A stretch of DNA of 64,000 nt. Origin: Clostridium bowmanii. GTDB lineage: Bacteria; Bacillota; Clostridia; Clostridiales; Clostridiaceae. The notes under the pieces are model-generated. The model had not been told where the DNA came from, searched no databases, and was given only the letters and a program-made list of their open reading frames with translations. Positions 7,853 to 17,435 of the stretch are shown piece after piece; the first letter of the stretch is position 1, and each line of letters begins with the position of its first letter. The stretch covers positions 26,903 to 90,902 of the forward strand of contig NZ_JAHLDL010000020.1 in assembly GCF_018861315.1 (NCBI RefSeq). Direction: 5' to 3'. Position numbers and translations under genes: made by a program.

Positions 7853-9211
7853 TTACCAAATTTTATCTATGTACCCTTTAGCATGTAAAAACTTTCTTAA
7901 GTTTATCATGGCTGTATAGGTAGCTAGTACATAAACTACTTCTCCATCACAAGCTTTAATTTCATCAAGAAGCGATCCATCGTCTTTACATAGAAGGAAG
8001 GCTTCTGCTGGTAAGCCTGCTACTTTAAGTCGTATTGCCATATCGTACAAGCGTATTCCAGAGATCATAATCTTGTTAATATTAAGAGAAGTTAAACGTT
8101 CAAAATTCACATCCCAAATCCAAGAAACATCCTTTCCATCTGCATAATTATCATTTAAAAGAAGAGATAAATTTATTTTTCTTTTGTCCAAATGTATAGT
8201 ATTTACAGCTTCATCATATCCAGCAGGATTTTTAACTAATATTATTTTAACCTCGATGCCTTCAATATTTAATGTCTCTTGTCTACCAAAGCTACTAGCA
8301 ACGGTTTTAAGAGAGGTTTCTATAGTATTGTCTGAAATACCTAGTACCTTAGCTACAGAATATGCACAGAGGGCATTGTAAATATTGTAAGTGCCTGGCT
8401 GGTTTATGTAGTACTCCTTATTATTAATATGAACTGTGGAACCACTGGTGGAAAGTTCAACAACTTTATCTATAGAATATGTAAGAGCTGGCCTTTTATA
8501 TCCACATTTGCTGCAGTAGAAATCACCTAGATGATTATAGGTAATAAAATTATATTCATAAGGAGCTTTGCAGATTGTACAAAACTTAGCATCTGCATTT
8601 ATGTCTACAATTTTGTTGTCATTAACTTTAGTACCAAATCCATAGTATATTATAGGATTTGGAAGGTTTAAGTTTCCAAGTAGTGATTCGTCACCGTTAA
8701 GAATTAGAGTAGAGGAAGGAATCTTTTCTACACCCTCTATTATCTTCTTAAGAGTTGTGTATACTTCACCGTATCTGTCTAGCTGGTCTCTAAACAGATT
8801 GGTAATAGTAATGATTTTTGGAGCTATATAATCAGTTACAAACTTAACATTGGCTTCGTCTATTTCTATAACAGCAACTTTTCTCTCATTAGATTTTTTA
8901 AAAGAATAATTTGAAATAAAACAGGCAACTATTCCTGTATACATATTTGCACCAGTATTATTTGTAATTACTGGTTTGTTACTAGCTTTTATAATGCTAT
9001 AAATCATGCTTGTTGTGGTGGTTTTACCATTTGTACCGGTTATAAGTATGACATCATAATTATTAGCTATGGTTTTCAAAATATCTCTATCAAGCTTTAA
9101 GGCAATTTTGCCGGGAAAATTGGTGCCACCTTTAAATAATACCTTTGATAATTTCATAATAAACTTCGATACGAGTATACTGAGCAATGACTGAATTTTA
9201 ATTTCCAACAC
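7853..9211 (-). CDS. murT: Lipid II isoglutaminyl synthase, Mur ligase-like subunit MurT
   Basis: This ATP-dependent Mur-ligase homologue amidates D-glutamate of lipid II together with GatD. The central domain has the P-loop GTNGKTTT (59-66). A four-cysteine zinc ribbon inserted in that domain (CTICKAPY ... CSKCGYKRP, about residues 205-227) and the C-terminal DUF1727-type domain are hallmarks of MurT. The GTG start at 9211 is adjacent to AAAGGAT; a TTG one codon later would be better spaced. The operon's upstream region contains a long AAT microsatellite (9292-9357). Confidence 0.94.
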   Translation of the reverse strand: MLEIKIQSLLSILVSKFIMKLSKVLFKGGTNFPGKIALKLDRDILKTIANNYDVILITGTNGKTTTTSMIYSIIKASNKPVITNNTGANMYTGIVACFISNYSFKKSNERKVAVIEIDEANVKFVTDYIAPKIITITNLFRDQLDRYGEVYTTLKKIIEGVEKIPSSTLILNGDESLLGNLNLPNPIIYYGFGTKVNDNKIVDINADAKFCTICKAPYEYNFITYNHLGDFYCSKCGYKRPALTYSIDKVVELSTSGSTVHINNKEYYINQPGTYNIYNALCAYSVAKVLGISDNTIETSLKTVASSFGRQETLNIEGIEVKIILVKNPAGYDEAVNTIHLDKRKINLSLLLNDNYADGKDVSWIWDVNFERLTSLNINKIMISGIRLYDMAIRLKVAGLPAEAFLLCKDDGSLLDEIKACDGEVVYVLATYTAMINLRKFLHAKGYIDKIW

Positions 9212-9291
9212 ATCCTTTAATTGTACTTAGGCATATATGAGTATTATTAATTTGTAATATTACATTTACCTATTATTGTTTAATTGTTCTA

Positions 9292-9357
<66 letters not shown>

Positions 9358-9401
9358 TAATATTAACATTAATATTAATTATTATTATTTAATTGTTATA
9401 G

Positions 9402-10610
9402 TTAATTATTGACATTTATATAGAAAAACTTATCACTTATTTTAAAACCTGAATTTTGTGAGAGTGTATTTAAACTACTTAGTGTGGTTATCTTAGCATC
9501 ACCCTTAAGAGGGGTTGGGCGATAGTCATTTTTATAATCTACGGAAGAGATACTGCAAGGGATAACCCTTACACCTATAGCAGTTAACTTATTACTCGTG
9601 AATTTCAAATTACTTTGAAAAATAAAAGTTGTTTTATCCTTTGGATTAGAATTTCCACCAAAGCAGAAATTACCTAAACTATAGGCGATAATCCTATTTT
9701 TATATTGTTCAATGCCTTGAATTACATGTGGGTGGTGTCCGAGAATTATATCTGCACCATTATCAATAGCAAAGCGCGCCAGTTGTGTTTGAGCATCTAT
9801 AGGATAATACTGACTTTCGTTCCCCCAGTGAAAATTTATAATCACAACTGAGTTAGTCTTTTTGAGTTCTGCAATATCTTTCTTTACACCATTAAGAAAA
9901 CTTTGTTCTGTGGACCAACCTCTATAGCCTAAAAAGCCAAAGGACTGACCCTTAATTTTGGGAGTCCACTTTGAGCCTTCTCCAAAGTAGTTAACCTTTT
10001 CCTTTTGGAGGGCAAGTTTAGTATCTTTAAACCCCTTTTCCTTATAGTCATAAATATGGTTATTAGAAAGATTCACTCCCTCAATTGAGCCTAGAGTTAA
10101 ACTCTTAGCAAAATCACTGCTAGCCTTGAAGTTAAACTGTTTTTCTGCTTTATCAGTTGAATCTGTAAAGGTTGTTTCTAAATTTGCAATTGTAACGTCA
10201 TCACTTTCAAATATGCTATATACATTTTCAAAATAATAAGAAAAATCCTTGTTAGAATTTGATACCACTTCCGGAAGGCTAGTAGCATAGTCGAATTTAC
10301 TATCAGTTCCTATAGTACAGTCGCCCACAGCTGATAGAAGTACCTCTGTGCTTTTTACCGCAGTAGATGTCTCTACTGGCTTAGAGTTATCTACTACTGG
10401 AGAGTTATAAGGCTCATCTGTATTGCTAGAAGGATCTTTCAAAGTCGTAGATTTTGCTTCTTTAGATATAGTATATTCATTAAACTTTTTTAATGAATAT
10501 GAAACAGCTTTAACGGCAACTGTGGTTAAAATTATACAACAAAATACCAGTAAAGATATGTTTTTTATCGCTTTTTTTCTGTTAATTATTCTAAAACGTG
10601 ACCTTTTCAA
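9402..10610 (-). CDS. CapA/PgsA-like metallophosphatase-fold protein, membrane-anchored
   Basis: The protein has a basic N-terminus and one membrane segment, then a linker of about 60 residues and a CapA (PGA_cap) domain. Family motifs are visible: SAVGDCTIGTD, NLETTF, NLSNNHIYDY, NFHWGNE and GADIILGHHPHVIQGIE, which form the metal site of the calcineurin-like fold. CapA proteins take part in poly-gamma-glutamate or other capsule metabolism, but no capsule synthetase genes are nearby, so the substrate is open. TTG at 10610 is preferred because GAGGGGGGT lies 7 nt before it; an ATG at 10631 lacks a ribosome site. Confidence 0.85.
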   Translation of the reverse strand: MKRSRFRIINRKKAIKNISLLVFCCIILTTVAVKAVSYSLKKFNEYTISKEAKSTTLKDPSSNTDEPYNSPVVDNSKPVETSTAVKSTEVLLSAVGDCTIGTDSKFDYATSLPEVVSNSNKDFSYYFENVYSIFESDDVTIANLETTFTDSTDKAEKQFNFKASSDFAKSLTLGSIEGVNLSNNHIYDYKEKGFKDTKLALQKEKVNYFGEGSKWTPKIKGQSFGFLGYRGWSTEQSFLNGVKKDIAELKKTNSVVIINFHWGNESQYYPIDAQTQLARFAIDNGADIILGHHPHVIQGIEQYKNRIIAYSLGNFCFGGNSNPKDKTTFIFQSNLKFTSNKLTAIGVRVIPCSISSVDYKNDYRPTPLKGDAKITTLSSLNTLSQNSGFKISDKFFYINVNN

Positions 10611-10843
10611 AACAATACCCCCCTCTACCATACTTTAAATAAAAAAAATTTTTATATTTAAGTTAAAATAATTTTATATTTAGGTCAATATAATTTTATA
10701 TCATAGTTGCGTAAATGTCTAACATATTAATTGAACTATAGATTAAATACCCTAGCTTTTTACCTATGTATTTGGTAAAATTAGTTTAAATGGCTCTTAT
10801 GATGTTTATACTATTTTATTAGAGGACAGAAAGGTGTGTTATT

Positions 10844-11701
10844 TTGAAAAAAGGATATATTTATTCAATTCTTTCTGCTGTATTATTTGGAAGTGCAGGG
10901 CTTTTTGTAAAACTAGCTTTTGTGGGGGGAATTGATTCTATAAGTTTATTAACCTTACAATATATTATTGCCGTACCATTAATGTTTGTATTTATGTATC
11001 TCTTTAAAAAAGAAGCATTTACGGTGACAAAAGTTCAACTATTAAGATTGGCGGTGCTGGGCGCCATTGGAAATACATTTATGACAGTGTTCTATTATAT
11101 ATCTTTTAACTATTTGCCAATTCAAATGGTAGCTATATTACTATACACTTATCCCTTAATGGTATTTATATACTCAGCTGTGTTTAAAAGTGAATCCCTA
11201 AGTTATAGAAAAGTATTTGCTGTATTTTTAGCATTTTTCGGTTGTATTTTAACTTTGGATATATTATTTGGAAACTTTAAATATTCCCTTAAGGGAGTAA
11301 TATTTGCCCTGATTTGTGCAATGTTTTATGCCTTTATGAATATTTATAGTGAAGAAAAATTACAAGGACTGGCACCACTAACTATTAATGCTTATTCTAC
11401 TCTTTTTTCATTATTATGCCTTATGATTTATAAGTTCCCCCTATTTGTTTTTAGAGGTCAGGTAACTGCAAGGTTATTTGGATATACGGCTATACTTGCA
11501 CTATTTTGCGAAATAATCCCTTTAACACTATTATATGCAGCCATAAAGCAGATAGGGTCACTAAAGGTATCAATAATAGGAAATCTTGAAATACCAACGG
11601 CGATGCTTGTATCATTTTTTATTTTACATGAAAGAATTGGGAATATGCAAATAATTGGAACCTGTTTGGTAATATACGCAATATACAGTATAAGAAAATG
11701 A
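10844..11701 (+). CDS. EamA/DMT family transporter
   Basis: A 285-residue protein with about ten hydrophobic segments arranged as two EamA repeats, the usual size of drug/metabolite-transporter exporters. The second half ends with the typical ELPTA-like helix SIIGNLEIPTAMLVSFFILHE. It is predicted to export a small metabolite or amino acid; the substrate cannot be read from sequence. The TTG start has AGAAAGGTG upstream. It is a single gene. Confidence 0.9.
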   Translation: MKKGYIYSILSAVLFGSAGLFVKLAFVGGIDSISLLTLQYIIAVPLMFVFMYLFKKEAFTVTKVQLLRLAVLGAIGNTFMTVFYYISFNYLPIQMVAILLYTYPLMVFIYSAVFKSESLSYRKVFAVFLAFFGCILTLDILFGNFKYSLKGVIFALICAMFYAFMNIYSEEKLQGLAPLTINAYSTLFSLLCLMIYKFPLFVFRGQVTARLFGYTAILALFCEIIPLTLLYAAIKQIGSLKVSIIGNLEIPTAMLVSFFILHERIGNMQIIGTCLVIYAIYSIRK

Positions 11702-12160
11702 TTTAATCTTGTAATAGAAATAAATATAATTTTTAATGAAGTATATATTAAATCAAATTCGTTTGGTATGATATATATTTTTTTGTTGTGAATTTAAAAG
11801 ATTCACAACATTCATTTTAAAAAAAATGAAATAAATATTTGAATTTGAAAATAACTTGAAAACAAAAGTTTGTAAGATTATATTTACCGATAATATACTT
11901 GGTATCACAGGACACAGAGCATTAATAGTTAACTCGGAAATTATCAAAGCCATTAGTGTAACACATAGGGTAAAAGCATATTCTATAACAAGGTAAATGC
12001 AACATAATGAAGGTATATATTCATAAAAACATTAAATAGTGTTTTGCATAATTTCTTTCTTGCATTATTGCTAAAATGTTGTAATATATTAGTATAGTAA
12101 CAAAATAAATGAATTTAGTTATGATGGTGCAACAATAACATAGTAATCGGGGGTAATATT
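11702..12160. other. AT-rich intergenic region before pckA
   Basis: No gene is seen in 459 bp. A 10-bp hairpin TGTTGTGAAT/ATTCACAACA (11784-11793 with 11801-11810) may end EamA transcription, though its T-tail is poor. A plausible pckA promoter is TTGCAT (12060) and TAATAT (12082) with 16-nt spacing. Confidence 0.4.
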
Positions 12161-13738
12161 GTGGAATATTTACAGAATTTAAATTATTTAAATATTAAAA
12201 CATCAAAGAAAATATACAGGAATTTACCTGTATCTGACCTAGTAAGCTTTGCTTTGAAAAAGGAAGAAGGCACACTAACAGAATCAGGAGCACTGGCTGT
12301 AAATACTGGTAAATATACAGGAAGGTCTCCTAAGGATAGATTTATTGTTTCACAAGAAAGTATTGTGAATTCCATAAATTGGGGAGAAATAAATTTACCT
12401 ATTGAAGAAAAAATATTTGATAATTTATATAGTAAGGTATGTAAATATTTAAGTGATAAAGATATATTTGTGTTTGATGGTTATGTTGGTGCTATGGAAG
12501 AGTATAGCCTTCCCGTTAGAGTAGTAAATGAGCTTGCTTCAGAGGCACTACTTTCTAATCAATTATTAAGAAGAACAGATAAACCTACGGCAGAGGACCA
12601 TAATGTTGAGTTTACAGTAATTGCAGCTCCAGGGTTTAAGGCAAAAGGAGAAATTGACGGAGTGAATTCTGAAGCTTTTATTATAATAAATTTTGATAAG
12701 AAAATTGTGTTAATAGGTGGAACTCAATATGGTGGAGAAATTAAAAAATCTATTTTTTCAATAATGAATTTTTTGCTTCCTCTAAAAGGTGTATTCCCAA
12801 TGCATTGTTCTGCAAATATTGGCGAAAATGGTGAGACAGCGGTATTCTTTGGCCTTTCAGGTACAGGGAAGACTACATTGTCAGCAGATCCAGAGAGAAA
12901 GCTTATTGGTGATGATGAACATGGTTGGTGTGATAGTGGAGTGTTTAATTTTGAAGGTGGATGTTATGCTAAAACTATAAAGCTAGATAAAGATAAAGAA
13001 AGTGAAATCTACTCCGCCTTAAAATTTGGAGCACTGCTTGAAAACGTTGTACTTGATGATGATAAGAGGCCTGACTATGATGATGGCAGCTTAACAGAAA
13101 ATACAAGAGGGGCATATCCACTAGAATATATTCCAAATGCGCAGTTAAGTGGAAAGGGTGGGAACCCAAGTACTATAATATTTTTAACCGCAGATGCTTT
13201 TGGAGTTATTCCGCCAATATCAAAGTTATCTAAGGAAGCTGCCATGTATCATTTTATGTCAGGATATACAAGTAAGCTTGCGGGTACAGAACGTGGAATT
13301 ACAGAACCGGTAGCTACATTTTCAGCTTGTTTTGGAGAACCTTTTATGATGATGAGGCCATCAGTTTATGCAAAACTTTTAGGTGAGAGAATAGATAAAC
13401 ATGATACTGAGGTGTTTTTGGTAAACACAGGTTGGAGTGGTGGTGGATATGGTGTAGGTTCAAGAATGAAACTTTCTTATACGAGAGCTATGGTAAAAGG
13501 TGCTCTTGAAGGTAAGCTTAAGGGTATTAAATATACACAGCATCCAATATTTAAAGTGGCGATTCCGGTGGCAGTGCCAAATGTTCCCTCTGAGATATTA
13601 AATCCAGAAAACACATGGGAAGATAAAGAAAAGTATAATTTAAAAGCTAAAGAATTAGCTGCTAAATTTCATGCAAACTTCAGTAAATTTAAAGGAGTTT
13701 CAGAATGTGTAAAAATGGCTGGCCCTTTATGTAGTTAA
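12161..13738 (+). CDS. pckA: Phosphoenolpyruvate carboxykinase (ATP)
   Basis: It interconverts oxaloacetate + ATP and phosphoenolpyruvate + CO2 + ADP. The 525-residue length is typical. Signature elements are GGTQYGGEIKKSIFSIMNF (catalytic lysine region), the kinase-1a P-loop FGLSGTGKTTLSADP (about residues 228-242), the metal-binding GDDEHGW, and ENTRGAYPLEYIPNA. GTG start at 12161 with GGGGGTAA upstream. It stands alone; in a fermentative clostridium it could act in gluconeogenesis or anaplerosis. Confidence 0.97.
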   Translation: MEYLQNLNYLNIKTSKKIYRNLPVSDLVSFALKKEEGTLTESGALAVNTGKYTGRSPKDRFIVSQESIVNSINWGEINLPIEEKIFDNLYSKVCKYLSDKDIFVFDGYVGAMEEYSLPVRVVNELASEALLSNQLLRRTDKPTAEDHNVEFTVIAAPGFKAKGEIDGVNSEAFIIINFDKKIVLIGGTQYGGEIKKSIFSIMNFLLPLKGVFPMHCSANIGENGETAVFFGLSGTGKTTLSADPERKLIGDDEHGWCDSGVFNFEGGCYAKTIKLDKDKESEIYSALKFGALLENVVLDDDKRPDYDDGSLTENTRGAYPLEYIPNAQLSGKGGNPSTIIFLTADAFGVIPPISKLSKEAAMYHFMSGYTSKLAGTERGITEPVATFSACFGEPFMMMRPSVYAKLLGERIDKHDTEVFLVNTGWSGGGYGVGSRMKLSYTRAMVKGALEGKLKGIKYTQHPIFKVAIPVAVPNVPSEILNPENTWEDKEKYNLKAKELAAKFHANFSKFKGVSECVKMAGPLCS

Positions 13739-13952
13739 TTTAATAAAGTGATGGCTAAAAATTTATAGGCTCGCCTTAGAGTAAACAGATTTAATAATAA
13801 GAATCTATTACTGGAAAGGGGAGCATTTTTATGTAAATTTTACTTTAAATATGATATACTCATTAAATAAATGCATATTTACTATAGGGTGTATAGTGGT
13901 TAATAACAATTGTCTAACTAAGCGATACAAAAGGTACAAACGAGGAGGAAGT

Positions 13953-15065
13953 ATGAAAAAAATTAGCATTCAATATAGAATTTTATTTTTTGTTATTATA
14001 ACATTAGCCTTAACTTTTTTGAGCTTAAAAGCTAAATCTGGTTTTAATACTGGAGAAGAAGGCCTTAAAATTACTAAGTGGGAAAATTTTTATACTGGAG
14101 ATAATATTCATTTTTATTATTTAAGCCCTCAGAATGAAAATCTATTAAAAATTAAAGCAACCTATAAACTCCAGAAAGTTATAGAGCCAAAAGCTGATGA
14201 ACTCGATAACTCAATAAGAATCATGAAATATCTTAATGGAAAAGTAAAAGCTGGAAGTACGTCTATGACTAGTGATAAAAATGCTTTGGAAATAATGGAA
14301 GTAGCTTTTGGAGGAACTAAGATATCGGATAGTGATTATGCAATTATGTATGAGGAGTGTTTAGCTGCTATTGGAATCAATGTACGTCGAGGAGTACTTC
14401 GAAGTAATGATAAAAAAACTAGTGGAAAATCCTACTTTAATGTATGTGAAATATGGAGTGATAAATATAATAAGTGGGTAATGATAGATGGCGTCAATGG
14501 ATGTTACATGACCGATAGTGGTATTCCCTTAGGTACAGTTGAAATAGTAGACAAGGGAATAGAAGCGGTTAAGATTATCGATGTGAAAAGTAGTAGTAAA
14601 TATATTAAAAATATGTCAAGTTACTATGAAAGCTATAGTATATCTGTGGATAATAATAAATATGGGGAGTTAAAAAGTAATTCAAAACTTACATTTTTGA
14701 AAAATAAAAAGCTTCCTATAATAGAAACAAAAGAGGGGTTTATTCAACCTACAATATTTGTTAATAATCCGCAAGTATTTAAGGAATCACCGAAAAAACA
14801 ATATGTAAATAACGGCACTGAGAAAGTTCCCACTTTAATATTTGCAAAGAGAGACTTAAAAAATGACACAAAAGAAATACAAAACTTTACAGTTGGGGCA
14901 TTTATGAATAGCTATATGCTCTCAAATTATTTTATAAAGGTTAATGGAGGGGACTATATAAAGGTAGACACATATTTTGATTTACAAATTATTAGTGGGA
15001 CAAACTCTATTAAATTATCACAAGATGGTAAAACCTTAGATAGGGAAGTGATAATAGAAAAATAA
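13953..15065 (+). CDS. Membrane-anchored transglutaminase-like protein, catalytic residues apparently lost
   Basis: An N-terminal membrane anchor or signal (about 8-28) precedes a region resembling the transglutaminase-like fold: DYAIMYEECLAAIGINVRRG followed by NVCEIWSDKYNKWVMIDG, which matches the family's cysteine-helix and the His-x-Trp ... gW..hD segment. The expected nucleophilic Cys aligns with S127 and the His with N163; only D179 remains. It is therefore probably a non-catalytic relative. ATG at 13953 is chosen because GAGGAGGAA lies just before it; earlier in-frame codons lack a site. The C-terminal ~190 residues are unrecognised, beta-rich in appearance. Confidence 0.65.
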   Translation: MKKISIQYRILFFVIITLALTFLSLKAKSGFNTGEEGLKITKWENFYTGDNIHFYYLSPQNENLLKIKATYKLQKVIEPKADELDNSIRIMKYLNGKVKAGSTSMTSDKNALEIMEVAFGGTKISDSDYAIMYEECLAAIGINVRRGVLRSNDKKTSGKSYFNVCEIWSDKYNKWVMIDGVNGCYMTDSGIPLGTVEIVDKGIEAVKIIDVKSSSKYIKNMSSYYESYSISVDNNKYGELKSNSKLTFLKNKKLPIIETKEGFIQPTIFVNNPQVFKESPKKQYVNNGTEKVPTLIFAKRDLKNDTKEIQNFTVGAFMNSYMLSNYFIKVNGGDYIKVDTYFDLQIISGTNSIKLSQDGKTLDREVIIEK

Positions 15066-15165
15066 ACATTTTAACAATAAGTTATAATTCTAATTATATT
15101 CATTCTTTAATATAGTATAATGAAAAAAGATTTTATAAATTATTGTTATAAGGAGCGGATATTAC

Positions 15166-15993
15166 ATGGATTTGAACATTATACTAGTGCTTAAAGCTAT
15201 AATAATAGCTATAGTAGAAGGAGTAACAGAGTTTATTCCGATTTCCTCCACTGGACATATGATCATTGTGGGAAATGCTATTGATTTTAAAGGTGCATTT
15301 GCAAATAGTTTTGAAGTAGTCATTCAATTAGGCGCTATTCTTGCAATTATAGTTTTATATTGGAATAAAATATGGGGTTCAGTTGTGGAATTTTTTCACG
15401 CAAAACCATCAGGGATTAAGTTTTGGACTAATATTATAGTGGCATTTATACCAGCTGCTGTATTAGGGTTTCTTCTAAGTGATAAAATTGATGAGTATCT
15501 TTTTAATCCAGGTGCCGTAGCTTTGGCTTTAGTAGTTGGTGGAGTTCTTATGCTTATTATAGAAAAGAAATTTAGGCATTTGGATAAAACAAAAAATGTA
15601 GAACAAATAACTATTAAACAATCATTGAAAATAGGAATTTTTCAATGCTTTGCACTATGGCCAGGAATGTCTAGGTCAGCATCTACTATAATGGGAGGCT
15701 GGATTAGTGGCGTTTCTACAGTTGCTGCAACGGAGTTTTCATTCTTTTTAGCAATACCTACTATGGTTGGGGCTACAGCCTTAACACTATTTAAAAGTGG
15801 TATGAGTTTTAGTAGTGGAGAAATTCTTACTTTGATTATTGGGTTTATAACGGCCTTCTTAGTTGCATTAGTTGTGGTTGAAAAATTTGTTGATTATCTA
15901 AAAAATAAACCTATGAAGATTTTTGCTATTTATAGAATAAGTGTGGGTATAGTATTGTTGGTTTTAATTAAATTTGCTAATATTTCGATATAA
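15166..15993 (+). CDS. uppP: Undecaprenyl-diphosphatase
   Basis: This integral membrane enzyme removes a phosphate from undecaprenyl diphosphate, recycling the lipid carrier of peptidoglycan and wall polymers. Both family signatures are present: EGVTEFIPISSTGHMI near the N-terminus (glutamates and the SSTGH element) and PGMSRSASTIMGGW (catalytic Arg/Ser) about residue 165. The 275-residue length and about eight hydrophobic segments fit. GGAG precedes the ATG. A hairpin (16030-16069) follows. Confidence 0.97.
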   Translation: MDLNIILVLKAIIIAIVEGVTEFIPISSTGHMIIVGNAIDFKGAFANSFEVVIQLGAILAIIVLYWNKIWGSVVEFFHAKPSGIKFWTNIIVAFIPAAVLGFLLSDKIDEYLFNPGAVALALVVGGVLMLIIEKKFRHLDKTKNVEQITIKQSLKIGIFQCFALWPGMSRSASTIMGGWISGVSTVAATEFSFFLAIPTMVGATALTLFKSGMSFSSGEILTLIIGFITAFLVALVVVEKFVDYLKNKPMKIFAIYRISVGIVLLVLIKFANISI

Positions 15994-16029
15994 ACATTGT
16001 TTATTTTGATATTATGTATAATGTGAGCT

Positions 16030-16069
16030 AATATGTTGTATTAATCGTTAATGTGATATACAACATATT
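16030..16069. terminator. Hairpin after uppP
   Basis: A 12-bp perfect stem (16030-16041 with 16058-16069) with a 16-nt loop. There is no U-run after it, so it may be an mRNA-protecting hairpin rather than a terminator. Confidence 0.4.
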
Positions 16070-16245
16070 AGATATATGTAATAAATGGCTCTTTTATAGC
16101 TTATAATATTCTATATTATGATATCTTTTTTATTTATGCTATGCTATTTGTGAAAAGTTGAGAATATTTCATTAATAGGAGCGCATCATTTATATTTACC
16201 ACTTTAGGGTGTATAATAAGTCAAATAGAGTTTGGGGGAATGTAT

Positions 16246-17343
16246 ATGGCACATCAAATTAAAAAAATAGGAGTATTAACTGGTGGGGGAGATTGTCCAG
16301 GCCTTAACGCAGTAATTAGGGCAGTTACCCGTAATGCAATTTTAAATTATGGTTATGAAGTAATTGGTTATAGATTTGGATATAGAGGGCTATATAAGAA
16401 TGAAACAATGCCATTAACATTGGAAACGGTATCAGGAATTCAACATAAAGGTGGAACTATATTATATTCTTCTAATAAAGACAATTTATTTGATTACACT
16501 GTTGAAGAAAATGGTATTGAAGTTAAAAGGGATGTATCAGATGTAGCAATTGAAAACATGAGAAAAGAAGGCGTGGATGCGCTAATTGTTATTGGTGGTG
16601 ACGGTACACTTACAAGTGCTAGGGATTTTGGTAGAAAAGGTGTTAAGGTAATAGGAGTTCCAAAAACTATAGACAATGATTTAGCATCTACAGATTTTAC
16701 TTTTGGATTTAATACTGCAGTAGGAGTAGCAACAGAGGCTCTTGATAGACTTCATACCACAGCTGAGTCACACCATAGGATAATGATACTAGAAGTAATG
16801 GGAAGAAATGCAGGTTGGATAGCACTAGAATCTGGAGTTTCAGGATCTGCTGATGTAATTTTAATACCAGAAATAGAGTTTGATATTAATAAGATTGTTG
16901 AAAAAATAGAACAACGTGAAAGAGAAGGTAAATTATTTAGTATTATTGTTGTTGCAGAGGGTGCCAAACCAGTAGGTGGAGATGTTGTAGTTAGTAAAAT
17001 AGTAACAGACAGTCCAGACCCAATAAGACTAGGTGGAATAGGCAACAAATTAGCTTACGATTTAGAAGGGCTGGTAGAGAATCACGAGATTAGATGTACA
17101 GTCCTTGGTCATATTCAAAGAGGGGGTATCACATCATCTTTTGATAGAATGCTTTCTACTAGGTATGGTGTGGCGGCTGTTGATTTGATTGATGCAGGGA
17201 AATTTGGAAATATGGTTTGTCTTACAGGAAATAAGATATCTTATGCACACTTAGAAAATGTTATAGGCGATACTAAAAATGTAAACCCTAACGGAGAATT
17301 AGTTAAAGTAGCTAGAGCTATTGGAATATCATTTGGCGATTAA
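16246..17343 (+). CDS. pfkA: 6-phosphofructokinase (group III, mixed type)
   Basis: It phosphorylates fructose 6-phosphate to the 1,6-bisphosphate in glycolysis. Phosphate-donor loop GGGDCPGLNAVIRA, GGDGT and PKTIDND are seen. Gly in GGDGT (position 104 in E. coli numbering) goes with ATP use, while Lys in PKTIDND (124) is shared with PPi enzymes; this Gly/Lys pair marks the group III family. At 365 residues it is longer than E. coli PfkA (320). ATG 16246 is preferred over ATG 16240 because GGGGGA is properly spaced. A separate ordinary pfkA-pyk pair may exist elsewhere; not visible here. Confidence 0.93.
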   Translation: MAHQIKKIGVLTGGGDCPGLNAVIRAVTRNAILNYGYEVIGYRFGYRGLYKNETMPLTLETVSGIQHKGGTILYSSNKDNLFDYTVEENGIEVKRDVSDVAIENMRKEGVDALIVIGGDGTLTSARDFGRKGVKVIGVPKTIDNDLASTDFTFGFNTAVGVATEALDRLHTTAESHHRIMILEVMGRNAGWIALESGVSGSADVILIPEIEFDINKIVEKIEQREREGKLFSIIVVAEGAKPVGGDVVVSKIVTDSPDPIRLGGIGNKLAYDLEGLVENHEIRCTVLGHIQRGGITSSFDRMLSTRYGVAAVDLIDAGKFGNMVCLTGNKISYAHLENVIGDTKNVNPNGELVKVARAIGISFGD

Positions 17344-17435
17344 TAGACTGCTTTAGCATAACATTATAATATGGTAGATAGCGATTAAGCCATTGAAGGT
17401 TGTTATCTACCTAATAAGAATACCAGGAGGATATT

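Noticed and set aside
13815..13836. Strong ribosome site AAAGGGGAG followed by ATG-TAA (start-stop element) upstream of the transglutaminase-like gene
   Set aside because: A one-codon frame cannot be supported as a gene, and the promoter for the downstream gene may lie after it. It may be a chance or a remnant.
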